Source of the DNA: an uncultured Clostridia bacterium
GTDB taxonomy: Bacteria; Bacillota; Clostridia; TANB77; CAG-508
Assembly (NCBI GenBank): GCA_948896235.1
Contig: CAQUUC010000006.1
Span: 1 to 64,000 of the forward strand
Length of the DNA stretch: 64,000 nucleotides
Direction of reading: 5' to 3'
The notes beneath the pieces are model-generated. The model did not search any database. It had not been told where the DNA came from and worked only from the letters and a program-made list of their open reading frames with translations. Shown here piece by piece: positions 17,217-27,756 of the stretch (within the stretch, counting starts at the first letter, position 1; every line of letters starts with the position of its first letter). A program made the position numbers and the translations under genes.

Positions 17217-19031
17217 TTATTTTCTTCTTGCAGCTATTTCTCTTTCTTTACTGTTTAATATTTTCTTTCTTAAACGAATACTCTTAGGTGTAACTTCAAC
17301 TAATTCATCATCTTGTATAAATTCAATTGCTTTTTCTAGTGAAAATTGTATTGGTGGAACTAGTCTTAATGCATCATCAGAACCTGATGCTCTTGTATTT
17401 GTCAAATGTTTTTCTTTACATACATTTATTGCTAAATCTTCATTTCTTGAGTTTAATCCTACTATCATTCCTTCATATACTTCTACACCAGCACCTATAA
17501 ATAAGTCACCTTTATCTTGTGCATTATATAAGCCATATGTTACTGACTTTCCTGGCTCAAATGCTATAATGGTTCCTCTTACTCTTGATAATACTTCTCC
17601 TTTAAATGGCTCATATGAATCAAATACATGGTTCATTACACCAATACCTTTTGTATCTGTTAGGAATTCTGTTCTATATCCTATTAATCCTCTTGCAGGA
17701 ATTTTAAATTCTATTTTAGTATGTCCATCTTCTGCTGGTTCCATATTTACCATTTCGGCTTTTCTTTGTCCCAATTTTTCAATAACTGTACCGATTGATT
17801 CATCTGGAACATTAACTATTAATCTTTCAATAGGTTCACATTTTTGTCCATTTATTTCTTTAAATATAACCTTTGGACGAGATACTAAAAGTTCAAAACC
17901 TTCTCTTCTCATATTTTCAATTAATACTGATAAATGTAATTCTCCACGTCCTGATACTTCAAAACTATCTGGTGAATCAGTTTCTTTTACACGTAAACTT
18001 ACATTTCTTTCTAATTCTTTAAATAGTCTATCTCTAATATGTCTAGATGTAATAAATTGTCCTTCTTTTCCAGCAAATGGTCCATTGTTTACACTAAAGG
18101 TCATAGATACGGTTGGTTCATCTATATCCACAAAATCAATCTTTTCTGGATGTTCATAGTCACATATTGTCTCACCTATGTTTATATCTTGAATTCCAGA
18201 AATAGCAATTATATCCCCTGCTTTTACTTCTTCTGTCTCTTCTCTTTTTAATCCAACATGTGTATATAGTTTTACCACTCTACCATTTGTAACTTTATCA
18301 TCTTTTTTACAAATGCTTACTGGCATTCCAGCTTTAACCATTCCTCTTTCTACTCTTCCTACAGCAATTCTTCCAACATAATCATCATAATCAATGTTAG
18401 ATACAAGCATTTGCATTGGTCCTTCTATTTCACATTTTGGTGCTTCTATTTCATTTATAATTGTTTCAAATAGGCAATTTAAATCTGTAGACTCATCTGT
18501 TAAATTCATTTTTCCAATTCCATTTTTTGCTGAAGCATATACAACTGGGAAATCTAGTTGCTCATCACTTGCATCTAATTCTATAAATAGTTCTATAACT
18601 TGGTCAACTACTTTTTCTGGATTTGCTCCTGGTCTATCTATTTTATTAATTACAACAATAGGTTTTAAGTTTAGTGCAAGTGCCTTTTTTAAAACTTCTC
18701 TTGTTTGTGGCATAGGTCCTTCGAAAGCATCCACTAATAATAAAACACCATCAACAGTTTTTAAAACCCTTTCAACTTCTCCACCAAAATCAGCATGTCC
18801 AGGCGTATCAACAATGTTTATTTTAATATCTTTATACATTACAGATGTATTTTTAGAAAGAATTGTAATACCTCTTTCTTTTTCAATATCATTTGAATCC
18901 ATAACCCTTTCAGCTACTTGTTCATTATCTCTAAATATATGGCTTTGTCTTAAAAGAGCATCTACTAATGTAGTTTTACCGTGGTCAACGTGTGCAATTA
19001 TTGCTATATTTCTTATTTTTTCGTTATTCAT
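17217..19031 (-). CDS. typA: TypA/BipA ribosome-associated GTPase
   Basis: 604 residues, the usual length. The G domain has AHVDHGKTT (G1), the RGITI switch I segment (G2), DTPGHADF (G3) and NKIDRP (G4). Elongation-factor-like domains II, III and V and the TypA-specific C-terminal domain (GRGELHLSVLIENMRREG, TKGIGVMNHVFDSY) follow. It helps 50S assembly and growth under stress. It is monocistronic by spacing. Confidence 0.97.
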   Translation of the reverse strand: MNNEKIRNIAIIAHVDHGKTTLVDALLRQSHIFRDNEQVAERVMDSNDIEKERGITILSKNTSVMYKDIKINIVDTPGHADFGGEVERVLKTVDGVLLLVDAFEGPMPQTREVLKKALALNLKPIVVINKIDRPGANPEKVVDQVIELFIELDASDEQLDFPVVYASAKNGIGKMNLTDESTDLNCLFETIINEIEAPKCEIEGPMQMLVSNIDYDDYVGRIAVGRVERGMVKAGMPVSICKKDDKVTNGRVVKLYTHVGLKREETEEVKAGDIIAISGIQDINIGETICDYEHPEKIDFVDIDEPTVSMTFSVNNGPFAGKEGQFITSRHIRDRLFKELERNVSLRVKETDSPDSFEVSGRGELHLSVLIENMRREGFELLVSRPKVIFKEINGQKCEPIERLIVNVPDESIGTVIEKLGQRKAEMVNMEPAEDGHTKIEFKIPARGLIGYRTEFLTDTKGIGVMNHVFDSYEPFKGEVLSRVRGTIIAFEPGKSVTYGLYNAQDKGDLFIGAGVEVYEGMIVGLNSRNEDLAINVCKEKHLTNTRASGSDDALRLVPPIQFSLEKAIEFIQDDELVEVTPKSIRLRKKILNSKEREIAARRK

Positions 19032-19121
19032 TTTTCTTCCCCTTTTCTAGTTTTGAAAGGTTGCATTAATTGCAACCTTCTAATTCTCATTTTTAACCTT
19101 ATTATTATATACCAAAATGTA

Positions 19122-19733
19122 TTATTTTGTCAACTCTATAATAGCATCCATTATAACTTTTGTTGCTTCTTCTAATGCTTCTTTTTCTGTTTCTTTATTT
19201 TTATACATCTCTCTGTATTTAGATAAATCTAGTGGCTCTCCATACACAATTTTAACCTTTTCAAATTTTTTTAGTCCTCCTGAAATTCCAACAGGTAAAA
19301 CTCTTGTACCAGTTTTTAATGCAAAAAAAGCTGCTCCATCTTTCGCTTTTTCACCTTTTTCTAAACCGTTTCTAGTACCTTCTGGAAAAAGCGCTATGCT
19401 TTCTCCATTTTTTAAGGCTTTTAATGTAGTCTTTAAAGCTGTTACGTCTTTAGAATCTCTTTTAACATAAATACCATCAAACACTACTCCCAAGAATGAA
19501 AAAAACGGATTTTTTCTAAGTTCCTCTTTTGCCATAAAACGAATATGTCTACCTACTGTTGCTACCATTAAAGGAGGATCTAGATAGTTTCTATGATTTC
19601 CACAAAATATAAATGCCTCTTTTTCTGGAATATTTTCTTTTCCAATTATTTCTGCTCTATGAACAACCTTACAATAAGCATATATTGCACTTCTTACAAT
19701 GACTCTACCAATTTTTTTAAAAAATAATTTCAT
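19122..19733 (-). CDS. plsC: 1-acyl-sn-glycerol-3-phosphate acyltransferase
   Basis: 203 residues, membrane-associated enzyme that adds the second acyl chain in phospholipid synthesis. The catalytic HX4D box is NHRNYLD (about 50-56) and the glycerol-phosphate-binding box is FPEGTRNG. It follows cmk directly on the same strand, a common clostridial order. Confidence 0.93.
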   Translation of the reverse strand: MKLFFKKIGRVIVRSAIYAYCKVVHRAEIIGKENIPEKEAFIFCGNHRNYLDPPLMVATVGRHIRFMAKEELRKNPFFSFLGVVFDGIYVKRDSKDVTALKTTLKALKNGESIALFPEGTRNGLEKGEKAKDGAAFFALKTGTRVLPVGISGGLKKFEKVKIVYGEPLDLSKYREMYKNKETEKEALEEATKVIMDAIIELTK

Positions 19734-19760
19734 TGTTTTCTTCCTCTCATTTTATATTTA

Positions 19761-20426
19761 TTATATCTTTTCTTCTATAATTTCAAATACTTTATTTGAT
19801 AGCTGTTCTAATGATAGTTCTGTACAATCAATATATATAGCATCTTCCGCTCTTCTTAGAGGTGCTGTTTCCCTAGATGAATCTATTTTATCTCTATTCT
19901 TTACACTTTCTAAAACCTCTTCATATGAACACTCTATACCTTTTTCTAAATTTTGTCTAACTCTTCTATTTGCTCTTTCTTCAGGTGTTGCATCTAAATA
20001 GATCTTTACATCTGCATTTGGAAATACTGTTGTTCCAATATCTCTTCCTTCCACAATTACATTTTTTCCTTCTGCCATTTTTCGTTGTAAATATAATAAA
20101 TTTTCTCTAACTATTTTTAAAGTACTTACAGGTGAAACAAATTCGTTTACTTTTGGTGTCCTTATTTCTAAACTAACATCTTTTCCATTTAGTAAAACTA
20201 CATCTTCACCTTGCACTTTTTTTATTTCAATATTAATTTCATTTAATAACTTAATAATTTTATCTTCTTCATCAAGTTTAATATTTCTATTTAACATTTC
20301 TAGAGTAACACATCTAAAAGTTGCTCCTGTATCTATGTTAATTAAATTAAACTTTTCTGCAACCACCTTTGCTATTGTTCCTTTACCAACTCCTGCTGGT
20401 CCATCTATTGCTACTACAAATGACAT
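19761..20426 (-). CDS. cmk: Cytidylate kinase
   Basis: 221 residues. Phosphorylates CMP and dCMP. The P-loop is GPAGVGKGT near the N-terminus, the CMP-binding segment IDTGATFRCVTL follows, and VEGRDIGTTVFPNADVKIYLDATPEERANRR is split across lid and core in the normal order. It is translationally close (2-base gap) to the P-loop/Asp23 gene upstream and to plsC downstream, so the three are likely one operon. Confidence 0.95.
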   Translation of the reverse strand: MSFVVAIDGPAGVGKGTIAKVVAEKFNLINIDTGATFRCVTLEMLNRNIKLDEEDKIIKLLNEINIEIKKVQGEDVVLLNGKDVSLEIRTPKVNEFVSPVSTLKIVRENLLYLQRKMAEGKNVIVEGRDIGTTVFPNADVKIYLDATPEERANRRVRQNLEKGIECSYEEVLESVKNRDKIDSSRETAPLRRAEDAIYIDCTELSLEQLSNKVFEIIEEKI

Positions 20427-20428
20427 TT

Positions 20429-21278
20429 TTAATCCTCCTTCTTTTCTGGCATCTGTATGCCCTTTACTACTACATCTATTTTATCCACATTCATAGCTGT
20501 TAATCTTTCAATTTCCTTTTTTGCTCTTATTTTAAAATTATTTATTAAATCTACTATGTTATACCCGTATAAAACAATTACTTCCATATAAATTGAAGTT
20601 CCATCTCCTAGTGTATCTACTCTAGTTTTAGTAACTTTATATACCGCTTCTTGTTTATTTGCCATATGCTCTATAATTTGTCTAAATACACTATCTGATA
20701 TTGTAAAGTTTCCTAAATAACTAAACGTTGGTCTTATTATAGATTTTTCTGATATATAAGGTTTTTCACCTCTACCTTTAGATTTAAATATTTGTAATGG
20801 ATCTAATAAATATCCTGAAAAATCTTTTTTTAGTTCAAAAGTTGGAACTGGAATAACATGTTTTCCCTCTGTTGTACGAATGCGTTTTGCTGTTTGCATT
20901 TCTTCTTCTGTTGCAACATCTGTTATATAAATAAATTTAGAAATCTCTGGTAATCCTAAATTATTAGCAATTTTTTTAACCATATTATCAGATGTTCCAA
21001 GTATTAATATTTTATCTGGCTTATATTTTTTTATAGCTTTTAAAACATCATCTTTTTCACTATTATCTATAAACAACGCATGTTTTACAGTTTCTATTTT
21101 TGTAGGTGCTTTTTTTGCTGAATTTCCAGCTATAACTTCATTTTCTTTAATAAATAAACCATCATCTATAATATAATTAATATCCTGTTCGCTTGCAACC
21201 AACCCTGCTCTATAACTTTTTCCTGTTCCGTGAAGGTCCAACAAAAGCATACACTTTTATTTTATCTCTTGCCCACAT
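20429..21278 (-). CDS. P-loop NTPase fused to an Asp23-like domain (one CGG +1 shift)
   Basis: The true start is the ATG at 21278, after an AAAGGAGA site. The frame is broken at CGG 21230-21228 (minus strand), in the middle of the P-loop. Dropping the C gives VYAFVGPS-GTGKSYRAG, a perfect Walker A, and a 282-residue protein. The C-terminal 90 residues (YMEVIVLYGYNIVDLINNF, then VDKIDVVVKGI) have the strand-helix pattern of Asp23/Gls24 envelope-stress proteins. Its role is unknown. The operon with cmk and plsC suggests an envelope or ribosome-linked function. Confidence 0.85.
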
Positions 21279-21385
21279 TATAAATCTCCTTTATTTTACT
21301 TGTAATTATAATATTCTTATGCTTTAATTATTATAACACTATAAAATAAAATTGAAAAGCAAATTTTAATTAGAAAGGAAAAAAA

Positions 21386-22031
21386 ATGAATACTCTTATT
21401 ATATCTGGTGGAAATATCGATACGGAATTTCTAAATAAAACAATAAATAATTTTTCTTATGATAATATTATTGCAGTTGATAAAGGTTTAGAAAGTTTGT
21501 ATTTACTTAAAATTTTGCCAAATCATATTGTAGGTGATTTTGATTCTGCAAATAAAAATATTATTAATTTTTATAATGATAAAGGTATACCTATTCACCA
21601 ATATAATCCCGAAAAAGATTATACTGATACGGATATAGCAATAAAATTAGCAATAAGTTTAAATTCTACTAATATAACTATTATAGGAGCAACCCGGAAC
21701 AAGACTAGACCATACTCTTGCAAATATACATATTTTATATAGTTGTTTAGAAAAACAGATTCCTTGTAAAATTATCGACCCACATAATAAAATATATTTA
21801 ATAAATTCTAAAATAAGCTTAGAAAAATCAAATATATATGGAAAATATATTTCACTTATTCCTCTTACTTCTACAGTAAACGGAGTAACTTTAAATGGTT
21901 TTAAATATCCACTAAAAGACTACACATTAAAAATTGGTGAAAGCTTAGGAATTAGTAATGAAATAGTAGATAATGTTGCAACCATTGAAATTAAACAAGG
22001 AATTTTAATTGTAATTGAAAGCATAGATTAA
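21386..22031 (+). CDS. thiN: Thiamine pyrophosphokinase (one CGG +1 shift)
   Basis: Converts thiamine to thiamine diphosphate. Frame 0 ends early at 21742, but dropping the C of CGG 21695-21697 restores IIGAT-GTRLDHTLAN, the conserved TPK motif (G-x-R-x-D-H), and a continuous 214-residue protein ending at 22031. The N-terminal half has ILPNHIVGDFDS, the metal and diphosphate site. Both halves are needed for activity, so the unshifted 118-residue product should be dead. AGAAAGGAA serves as ribosome-binding site. Confidence 0.93.
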
Positions 22032-22116
22032 TCTTGAATAAAATATTTGACATTTAAGTAATAGTATGCTATTATAATTATAGCAATATTGCAAAGTAAA
22101 TCTTTCAAAAAGCAAT

Positions 22117-22150
22117 AAAAATAGTAGGAAACCACATTTCCTACTATTTT
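22117..22150. terminator. Bidirectional terminator between thiN and the GT39 gene
   Basis: AAAATAGTAGGAAA and TTTCCTACTATTTT form the stem between two convergent genes. The remaining 170 bases to 22317 hold no gene I can support; a 14-base direct repeat (CTTTCAAAAAGCAA) occurs at about 22103 and 22220. Confidence 0.75.
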
Positions 22151-22317
22151 CCTTTACTAATCACTTAAATATTTTATAATTAAATAAAGTATGTAAGCCT
22201 TTAGTATCTTTAGTATATCTTTCAAAAAGCAAACCCTCCCTTCTACCTTTTGGAGAAAGGCACTTCAAACTATAAACTACACATTAATATTTGTTAATAT
22301 GTAATGTAATTTTTAAT

Positions 22318-23901
22318 CTATTTCTCTACTAAATATATATCACATGCATTCATTCTTTTTATCCATTTATATGATGAACAATTTAGATTCTCTTTTAAAG
22401 TTTCTAAACACTCATCATTTTCTAATCCACCATTTATAAATACTATTATTCCATTTTTAATATCTATTCCGTCAAATACTTCTCTTACTTTTTCTACATT
22501 AAATAGCTTTGAATCTAATATATACGAATTATCTAATTTAGTAAACATATATATATCATCTAGAAATCTGTTTTGTTCTTTATTAAATATGTATAGTGCT
22601 GGTAAATTATGTTTTTCTTCTATATATTCTACTATATCTGTTTTATCTTTATAGAAGTACATTAACTCTATATTAAATATTTGTGGAATAAATAACATTA
22701 CTATAAATAAACAATTTAGAATTATGAATGTACTTTTTTTAGATACCACTTTTTCTAAAACTACCTTTAATCCATATATTACAGTTATTACTAGCAGCGG
22801 ACAAATTGGCATAATATAACGTGTTTCTTGGTAGGGCGATATTAGAGCAATTATTGTGAAATACATTAATGTTGGTATTAGTAATAATAAGAATTCTTTA
22901 TTTGTAAATGATATTGTAAGCTTTTTATTTTTTGCTATTTTCATTATTGCAATAACTGCTATAATAGCTAATATTAGTATTAATATTCCATTAAACACAT
23001 GATTATTTAATATTACCAAGTATTGTCCTAATGAATTCCACATTTGAGGAATTTTTTCTAAACTAGAAATTGCCTCCTGCCCTCTATATCCCATAAACAT
23101 ATGTACAAACGAATATGGGAAAATACAAAGCGATATAATTGCTGATACTACCATCATACTGGTATATTTTACTGCATTTTTAACATTTTTGTTTCTTATA
23201 AATTTTATCATATATATAACATATAGTATAAATAGAAATACTAGATAATGGTAATGTGTAAGTGAACCTAGTATAATAAAAACCGACATTATACATAAAT
23301 CTCTTATTTTTAATTCTTGTTTATCCAAATTTATAATATGTAAATAACTTATAATAAGTAAATTTAGTGCATTTAATGCGTACATCCTAATAAATATTGT
23401 AGTATCTATTGCAGCTAAGGTAAATCCATTTATTAACACAACTGAAATTGCATATAATTTATTTTTAAAGATTTTATTTGCAACTAAATATATCATAATA
23501 CTAGTAATTATGAATATAATTATATTTAAACATATTCCTGTCCATTTTGAAAAAGAATCTATTGTAAAAGATGCAGCACCTCTTAGTAATAAATAAAATA
23601 AAGGTGGATGAACATCATTTTTTTGATTTTCATATACAGGTGTAAAATCTTTTGCCTCCTCTTTTGATATAGTTAAATAATCCTCATAATACTTATTTTG
23701 ATGCCAATTGTTATAAAAATCATCATTATTCATAATATCTATTTTATCGTAGTTCATAAGTCCATATGAATATCCTTCATCTATATGTAAATAAGGTTTT
23801 TCTTTTCCATATTGTATTCTTAGTGCTACTTGTAGAATTATTGTAAGTATCAATAATCCAATTATAATTTTATCTTTATTTTTTATTATAAATTCTTTCA
23901 T
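22318..23901 (-). CDS. Polytopic membrane glycosyltransferase (GT39/ArnT-like)
   Basis: 527 residues with about ten membrane helices. The first loop after helix 1 carries acidic residues (HIDEGYSYGL) where GT-C enzymes hold the catalytic Asp/Glu, and a second loop has NDVHPPLFYLLLRG, typical of PMT/ArnT-like transferases. The C-terminal domain is soluble. It would use a lipid-linked sugar donor on the outer face of the membrane. The acceptor is unknown. The next gene upstream is a second glycosyltransferase on the same strand. Confidence 0.85.
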   Translation of the reverse strand: MKEFIIKNKDKIIIGLLILTIILQVALRIQYGKEKPYLHIDEGYSYGLMNYDKIDIMNNDDFYNNWHQNKYYEDYLTISKEEAKDFTPVYENQKNDVHPPLFYLLLRGAASFTIDSFSKWTGICLNIIIFIITSIMIYLVANKIFKNKLYAISVVLINGFTLAAIDTTIFIRMYALNALNLLIISYLHIINLDKQELKIRDLCIMSVFIILGSLTHYHYLVFLFILYVIYMIKFIRNKNVKNAVKYTSMMVVSAIISLCIFPYSFVHMFMGYRGQEAISSLEKIPQMWNSLGQYLVILNNHVFNGILILILAIIAVIAIMKIAKNKKLTISFTNKEFLLLLIPTLMYFTIIALISPYQETRYIMPICPLLVITVIYGLKVVLEKVVSKKSTFIILNCLFIVMLFIPQIFNIELMYFYKDKTDIVEYIEEKHNLPALYIFNKEQNRFLDDIYMFTKLDNSYILDSKLFNVEKVREVFDGIDIKNGIIVFINGGLENDECLETLKENLNCSSYKWIKRMNACDIYLVEK

Positions 23902-23966
23902 TTATATTTCCCCTTTTAAATATAGGTTTTATGGTATTTAATTATCCATATTTTTTATTATATAAA

Positions 23967-23990
23967 TAGGCTGCATTTTATGCAGCCCTA
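23967..23990 (-). terminator. Terminator of the GT2 gene
   Basis: GGGCTGCAT and ATGCAGCC pair on the minus strand, followed by TATTT. Confidence 0.75.
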
Positions 23991-24010
23991 TATTTACTAT
24001 ATAGATTTTT

Positions 24011-25240
24011 TTAAGCAACATCATTTATTTTTATATCTCTTACATGTTCTATTTTTTCCCAGCTTGTATCTCTTTTAAATAAACATTTAAAGTTAATTAG
24101 AAGCCAAGATCCTAAGAATAATGGATAACAAACTAAACCTTTCCACATTGGTTTTATTGGTTTTCTATCTAATACCATTATAAGAATAGCTGTTCCAATT
24201 GGTAATAAAAATGTAGGTATTAAATATCTTAAAATATTTTCAAATAATTCCCAAGCTGTTATTCCATTTCCAATAAACATTATAAAGTTTATTGCAAGTA
24301 ATACTAAAGTTAAAACAAACATTGGTATACTTCCAACTATATATAATAATCCATCAAAATTCATTAAAGTTTTATGCTCTTTAGTTGCTGTTGCTAAGTC
24401 TTTTGTATAATTTTGTATACATTGCATATGTCCTACAGTCCATCTTGATCTTTGAGACCAGCTTTGTTTAAATCCTACTGGTTGTTCATCATATACAATT
24501 GCATCTGTTGCCCAACCAAGTTTTTTACCTGCTATAATTCTTTTTAAAGAAAACTCTATATCCTCTGTAAGAGTTTTTGTATCCCATCCAGTTGGTTTTA
24601 TAACATCAAATTTAACCATAAATCCTGTCCCATTTATTAATGGAGAAAGTCCTAAATTGTATCTTGCTAAATGATAAAATCTATTCATTGTCCAGTAAAA
24701 TATTGCATACCCTGCCGAAATCCAACTATCTGTTGGATTTTTTATATCTCTGTATCCTTGTACAACATCTTCACCTTGACAAAGCTTCTTATTCATATTT
24801 TTAATAAAATCTTCATGTGCAATATTATCTGCATCAAAAACACAAAAAGCGTCATATGGTGCATCTTCTTCTATTTTTTTATTTAAAAACCATTTTAAAG
24901 CATGGCCTTTAGTTTTATTTTTTTCATCAAACCTCTCAAATACTATAGCACCAGCATTTTTTGCAATTTCTGCTGTTTTATCAGTACAGTTGTCAGCTAT
25001 AACATATATATCTAATAATTCTTTTGGGTAATTTTGTCTTTTCAAACTATCAATTAAATTTGCTATAACTGATTCTTCATTATGTGCTGGAATAATTGCC
25101 ATAAATCTATTTTGTTTATCTTCTAAAATTGGCTTATCTTTTAGTTTTACAAGCGAACATATACTTACAATTAATTGATATAACCAAAATATTGTTACTA
25201 TCCATACTAATGCTTGTTGAAGCACATATAAATATACCAT
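24011..25240 (-). CDS. Membrane glycosyltransferase family 2
   Basis: 409 residues: N-terminal membrane helix, a GT-A domain with AIIPAHNEESVIANL, the metal-binding CVFDADN, a TEDIEFSLK acceptor motif and SQRSRWTVGH (the QxxRW motif of processive synthases such as cellulose or hyaluronan synthase), then two to three C-terminal helices. It probably makes or extends a surface glycan. It sits upstream of the GT39 enzyme but has its own terminator. Confidence 0.9.
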   Translation of the reverse strand: MVYLYVLQQALVWIVTIFWLYQLIVSICSLVKLKDKPILEDKQNRFMAIIPAHNEESVIANLIDSLKRQNYPKELLDIYVIADNCTDKTAEIAKNAGAIVFERFDEKNKTKGHALKWFLNKKIEEDAPYDAFCVFDADNIAHEDFIKNMNKKLCQGEDVVQGYRDIKNPTDSWISAGYAIFYWTMNRFYHLARYNLGLSPLINGTGFMVKFDVIKPTGWDTKTLTEDIEFSLKRIIAGKKLGWATDAIVYDEQPVGFKQSWSQRSRWTVGHMQCIQNYTKDLATATKEHKTLMNFDGLLYIVGSIPMFVLTLVLLAINFIMFIGNGITAWELFENILRYLIPTFLLPIGTAILIMVLDRKPIKPMWKGLVCYPLFLGSWLLINFKCLFKRDTSWEKIEHVRDIKINDVA

Positions 25241-25378
25241 TTTTTACTCCTTCATTTTATTTCTAATAATAGTGTATTTAATTACATTTATTATTATACT
25301 ATTTAGGACAAATTTTTTCAACTTATATTCCATAATTAATAATATTTTAATTTTTAATATTATACTCCTCTTTAGATT

Positions 25379-25405
25379 TAATGGACGTGCAATGCACGCC
25401 CATTA
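25379..25405 (-). terminator. Terminator of pnp
   Basis: TAATGGGCGTGCA and TGCACGTCCATTA form a hairpin just past the pnp stop. Confidence 0.8.
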
Positions 25406-25427
25406 AATAGTATTTGTTTTCTAAAGT

Positions 25428-27551
25428 TTAGTCTTCATCATTAATTGTTGGTTCTTCTATATCTTTTTTAGTTAAGTTAATTCTTCCTTGATCGTCAATT
25501 TCATATACTTTAACTGTCACTATATCTCCAACTTTTAGAACATCCTCTACTTTTTCTATTCTTTCTTTAGATATTTTTGATATATGAAGTAATCCTTCTT
25601 TTCCTCCAGGAACTTCTATAAATGCTCCAAATGGCATTATTCTTGTTACTGTTCCTTCTACTATTTCTCCTACTTCTACATCTTTTGCTATATCTTCTAT
25701 CATTTTTAATGCTTTTTTACCATTTTCTGTATCGTTAGAATAAATAAATACACGTCCATCTTCTTCTATATCAATTTTTACACCTGTTTCTCCTATGATT
25801 TTATTAATCATTTTTCCACCAGGCCCTATTACATCTCTTATTTTGTCTACATTTATTGTAGTATTTATGATGCTTGGTGCATATTTAGAAATATGATCTC
25901 TTGGTTTATCTATTTGTTTTAACATTATTTCTTCTAGAATATATTTTCTTGCAACTCTTGTTCTTTCAAATGCTTCTTTTATTATGTCATAGGTTAAACC
26001 ATCAATTTTTATATCTACTTGTATTGCTGTAATACCTTTCTCTGTTCCACCTACTTTAAAGTCCATATCTCCAAAGAAATCTTCTAATCCTTGAATGTCT
26101 GTTAACATTATATAATGATTTGGATCATTTTCATCAGTTACAAGCCCTGTTGAAATACCTGCAACTGGTCTTTTTATTGGAACACCTGCATCCATTAATG
26201 CTAAAGTACTACCACATATACTTGCTTGTGATGTTGAACCATTTGAACTTAATACTTCAGATACTACTCTTATTGCATATGGGAATTCTTCAGCTGATGG
26301 TATTACTGGTACTAATGCTTTTTCAGCAAGTGCACCATGTCCTACTTCACGTCTACCTGGTCCACGAGATGGTCTTGCTTCCCCAACACTGTATGATGGG
26401 AAATTGTAGTGATGTATATATCTTTTAGAGGTTTCTTCATCAATTCCATCTAACTCTTGTTCTTCACTAACCATTCCTAAAGTTGCAACTGATAATACTT
26501 GTGTTTGACCTCTTGTAAATAATGCACTACCATGTACTCTTGGAAGTAATCCTACTTCACAAGAAAGTGGTCTTATTTCATCTATTTTTCTACCATCTGG
26601 TCTTTTTTGTTCTTCAAGTATCATTTTTCTAACTGATTTTTTCTCTAATTTGTATAAACTATCTGATATATCTGTTTTCTTCTCTTCTGCTACTTCTTCT
26701 CCATATTTTTCTACAAAATATGCTGTAACATCTTCTGCTAATTTGTCCATATTAGCATCTCTTACTTCTTTATCAACTGCTTGTACATCTTTATACATTC
26801 TTTCAGCAAATTCTTTTTCTATTTCTTCATATACCTCATGGTCTACTTCAAAGGATTTGTATTCAAATTTTGGTTTTCCAACTTCTGCTTTCATATTAGA
26901 AATAAAATCACATAATTTTTGTATTTCAATATGAGCTGCTTTAATGCTAGCTAACATTATATCGTCTGGTATTTCATCTGCCCCTGCTTCTATCATTGCT
27001 ATTTTCTCTTTTGTTCCAGCAACTGTTAAAGTTAATCTTGATTTTTCTCTTTCTTCAAGTGTTGGATTTATAACTATTGAGTCATCAACATACCCTACAT
27101 TTACTGCTGCTGTTGGTCCTCCAAATGGAATATCTGAAATTGAAAGTGCTGCTGATGCACCAATCATTGCTGCAACTTCTGGTGAATTATCAGGTTCTAC
27201 TGATAATACTGTTGCTACAACGCATACATCATTTCTAAAGTCTTTTGGGAATAATGGACGAAGTGGTCTATCTATTGCTCTTGATACAAGTATTGCTTTA
27301 TCTGCTGGTTTTCCCTCTCTTTTTAAATAACTTCCTGGTATTTTTCCTACTGAATATAATTTTTCTTCATAATCTACTGATAATGGAAAAAAGTCTATTC
27401 CATCTCTTGGTTCTTTTGATGCTGTAACGTTAACAATAACAACTGTTTCTCCATATCTAACAAGTACACTGCCATTTGCAAGTCCTGCCATTTTTCCTGT
27501 TTCTAGAACTAATTTTCTTCCTGCAAGTTCTGTTTCAAATGTTTTAAACAT
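25428..27551 (-). CDS. pnp: Polyribonucleotide nucleotidyltransferase
   Basis: 707 residues. Two RNase PH domains, the second with the active-site region MDFKVGGTEKGITAIQVDIK, a KH domain (IRDVIGPGGKMINKIIGETG) and an S1 domain (GAFIEVPGGKEGLLHIS). A 3'-to-5' phosphorolytic exonuclease of the RNA degradosome. Downstream of rpsO, the usual rpsO-pnp order, though rpsO has its own terminator. Confidence 0.97.
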   Translation of the reverse strand: MFKTFETELAGRKLVLETGKMAGLANGSVLVRYGETVVIVNVTASKEPRDGIDFFPLSVDYEEKLYSVGKIPGSYLKREGKPADKAILVSRAIDRPLRPLFPKDFRNDVCVVATVLSVEPDNSPEVAAMIGASAALSISDIPFGGPTAAVNVGYVDDSIVINPTLEEREKSRLTLTVAGTKEKIAMIEAGADEIPDDIMLASIKAAHIEIQKLCDFISNMKAEVGKPKFEYKSFEVDHEVYEEIEKEFAERMYKDVQAVDKEVRDANMDKLAEDVTAYFVEKYGEEVAEEKKTDISDSLYKLEKKSVRKMILEEQKRPDGRKIDEIRPLSCEVGLLPRVHGSALFTRGQTQVLSVATLGMVSEEQELDGIDEETSKRYIHHYNFPSYSVGEARPSRGPGRREVGHGALAEKALVPVIPSAEEFPYAIRVVSEVLSSNGSTSQASICGSTLALMDAGVPIKRPVAGISTGLVTDENDPNHYIMLTDIQGLEDFFGDMDFKVGGTEKGITAIQVDIKIDGLTYDIIKEAFERTRVARKYILEEIMLKQIDKPRDHISKYAPSIINTTINVDKIRDVIGPGGKMINKIIGETGVKIDIEEDGRVFIYSNDTENGKKALKMIEDIAKDVEVGEIVEGTVTRIMPFGAFIEVPGGKEGLLHISKISKERIEKVEDVLKVGDIVTVKVYEIDDQGRINLTKKDIEEPTINDED

Positions 27552-27716
27552 AATTCATTTCTCCTTTATTTATTATATTTATATAAATAGATAATATTTC
27601 TTAGACTGTAACCTCTATATTATATACACGTTTTTTATTTAGTATTTGTAAATATGTATACAATATACAAGCTACTTCTAATTCATATTATCTTTATATA
27701 CTTATTATAGCATTAT

Positions 27717-27746
27717 AGGACGTTTAAAATTCCATTAAACGTCCTA
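27717..27746 (-). terminator. Terminator of rpsO
   Basis: AGGACGTTTAA and TTAAACGTCCT form a stem in the rpsO-pnp gap. Confidence 0.75.
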
Positions 27747-27756
27747 ACTTTAAAAA

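Noticed and set aside
22103..22233. Short direct repeat CTTTCAAAAAGCAA twice as an attachment site
   Set aside because: Only 14 bases, AT-rich, with no integrase or element between the copies.
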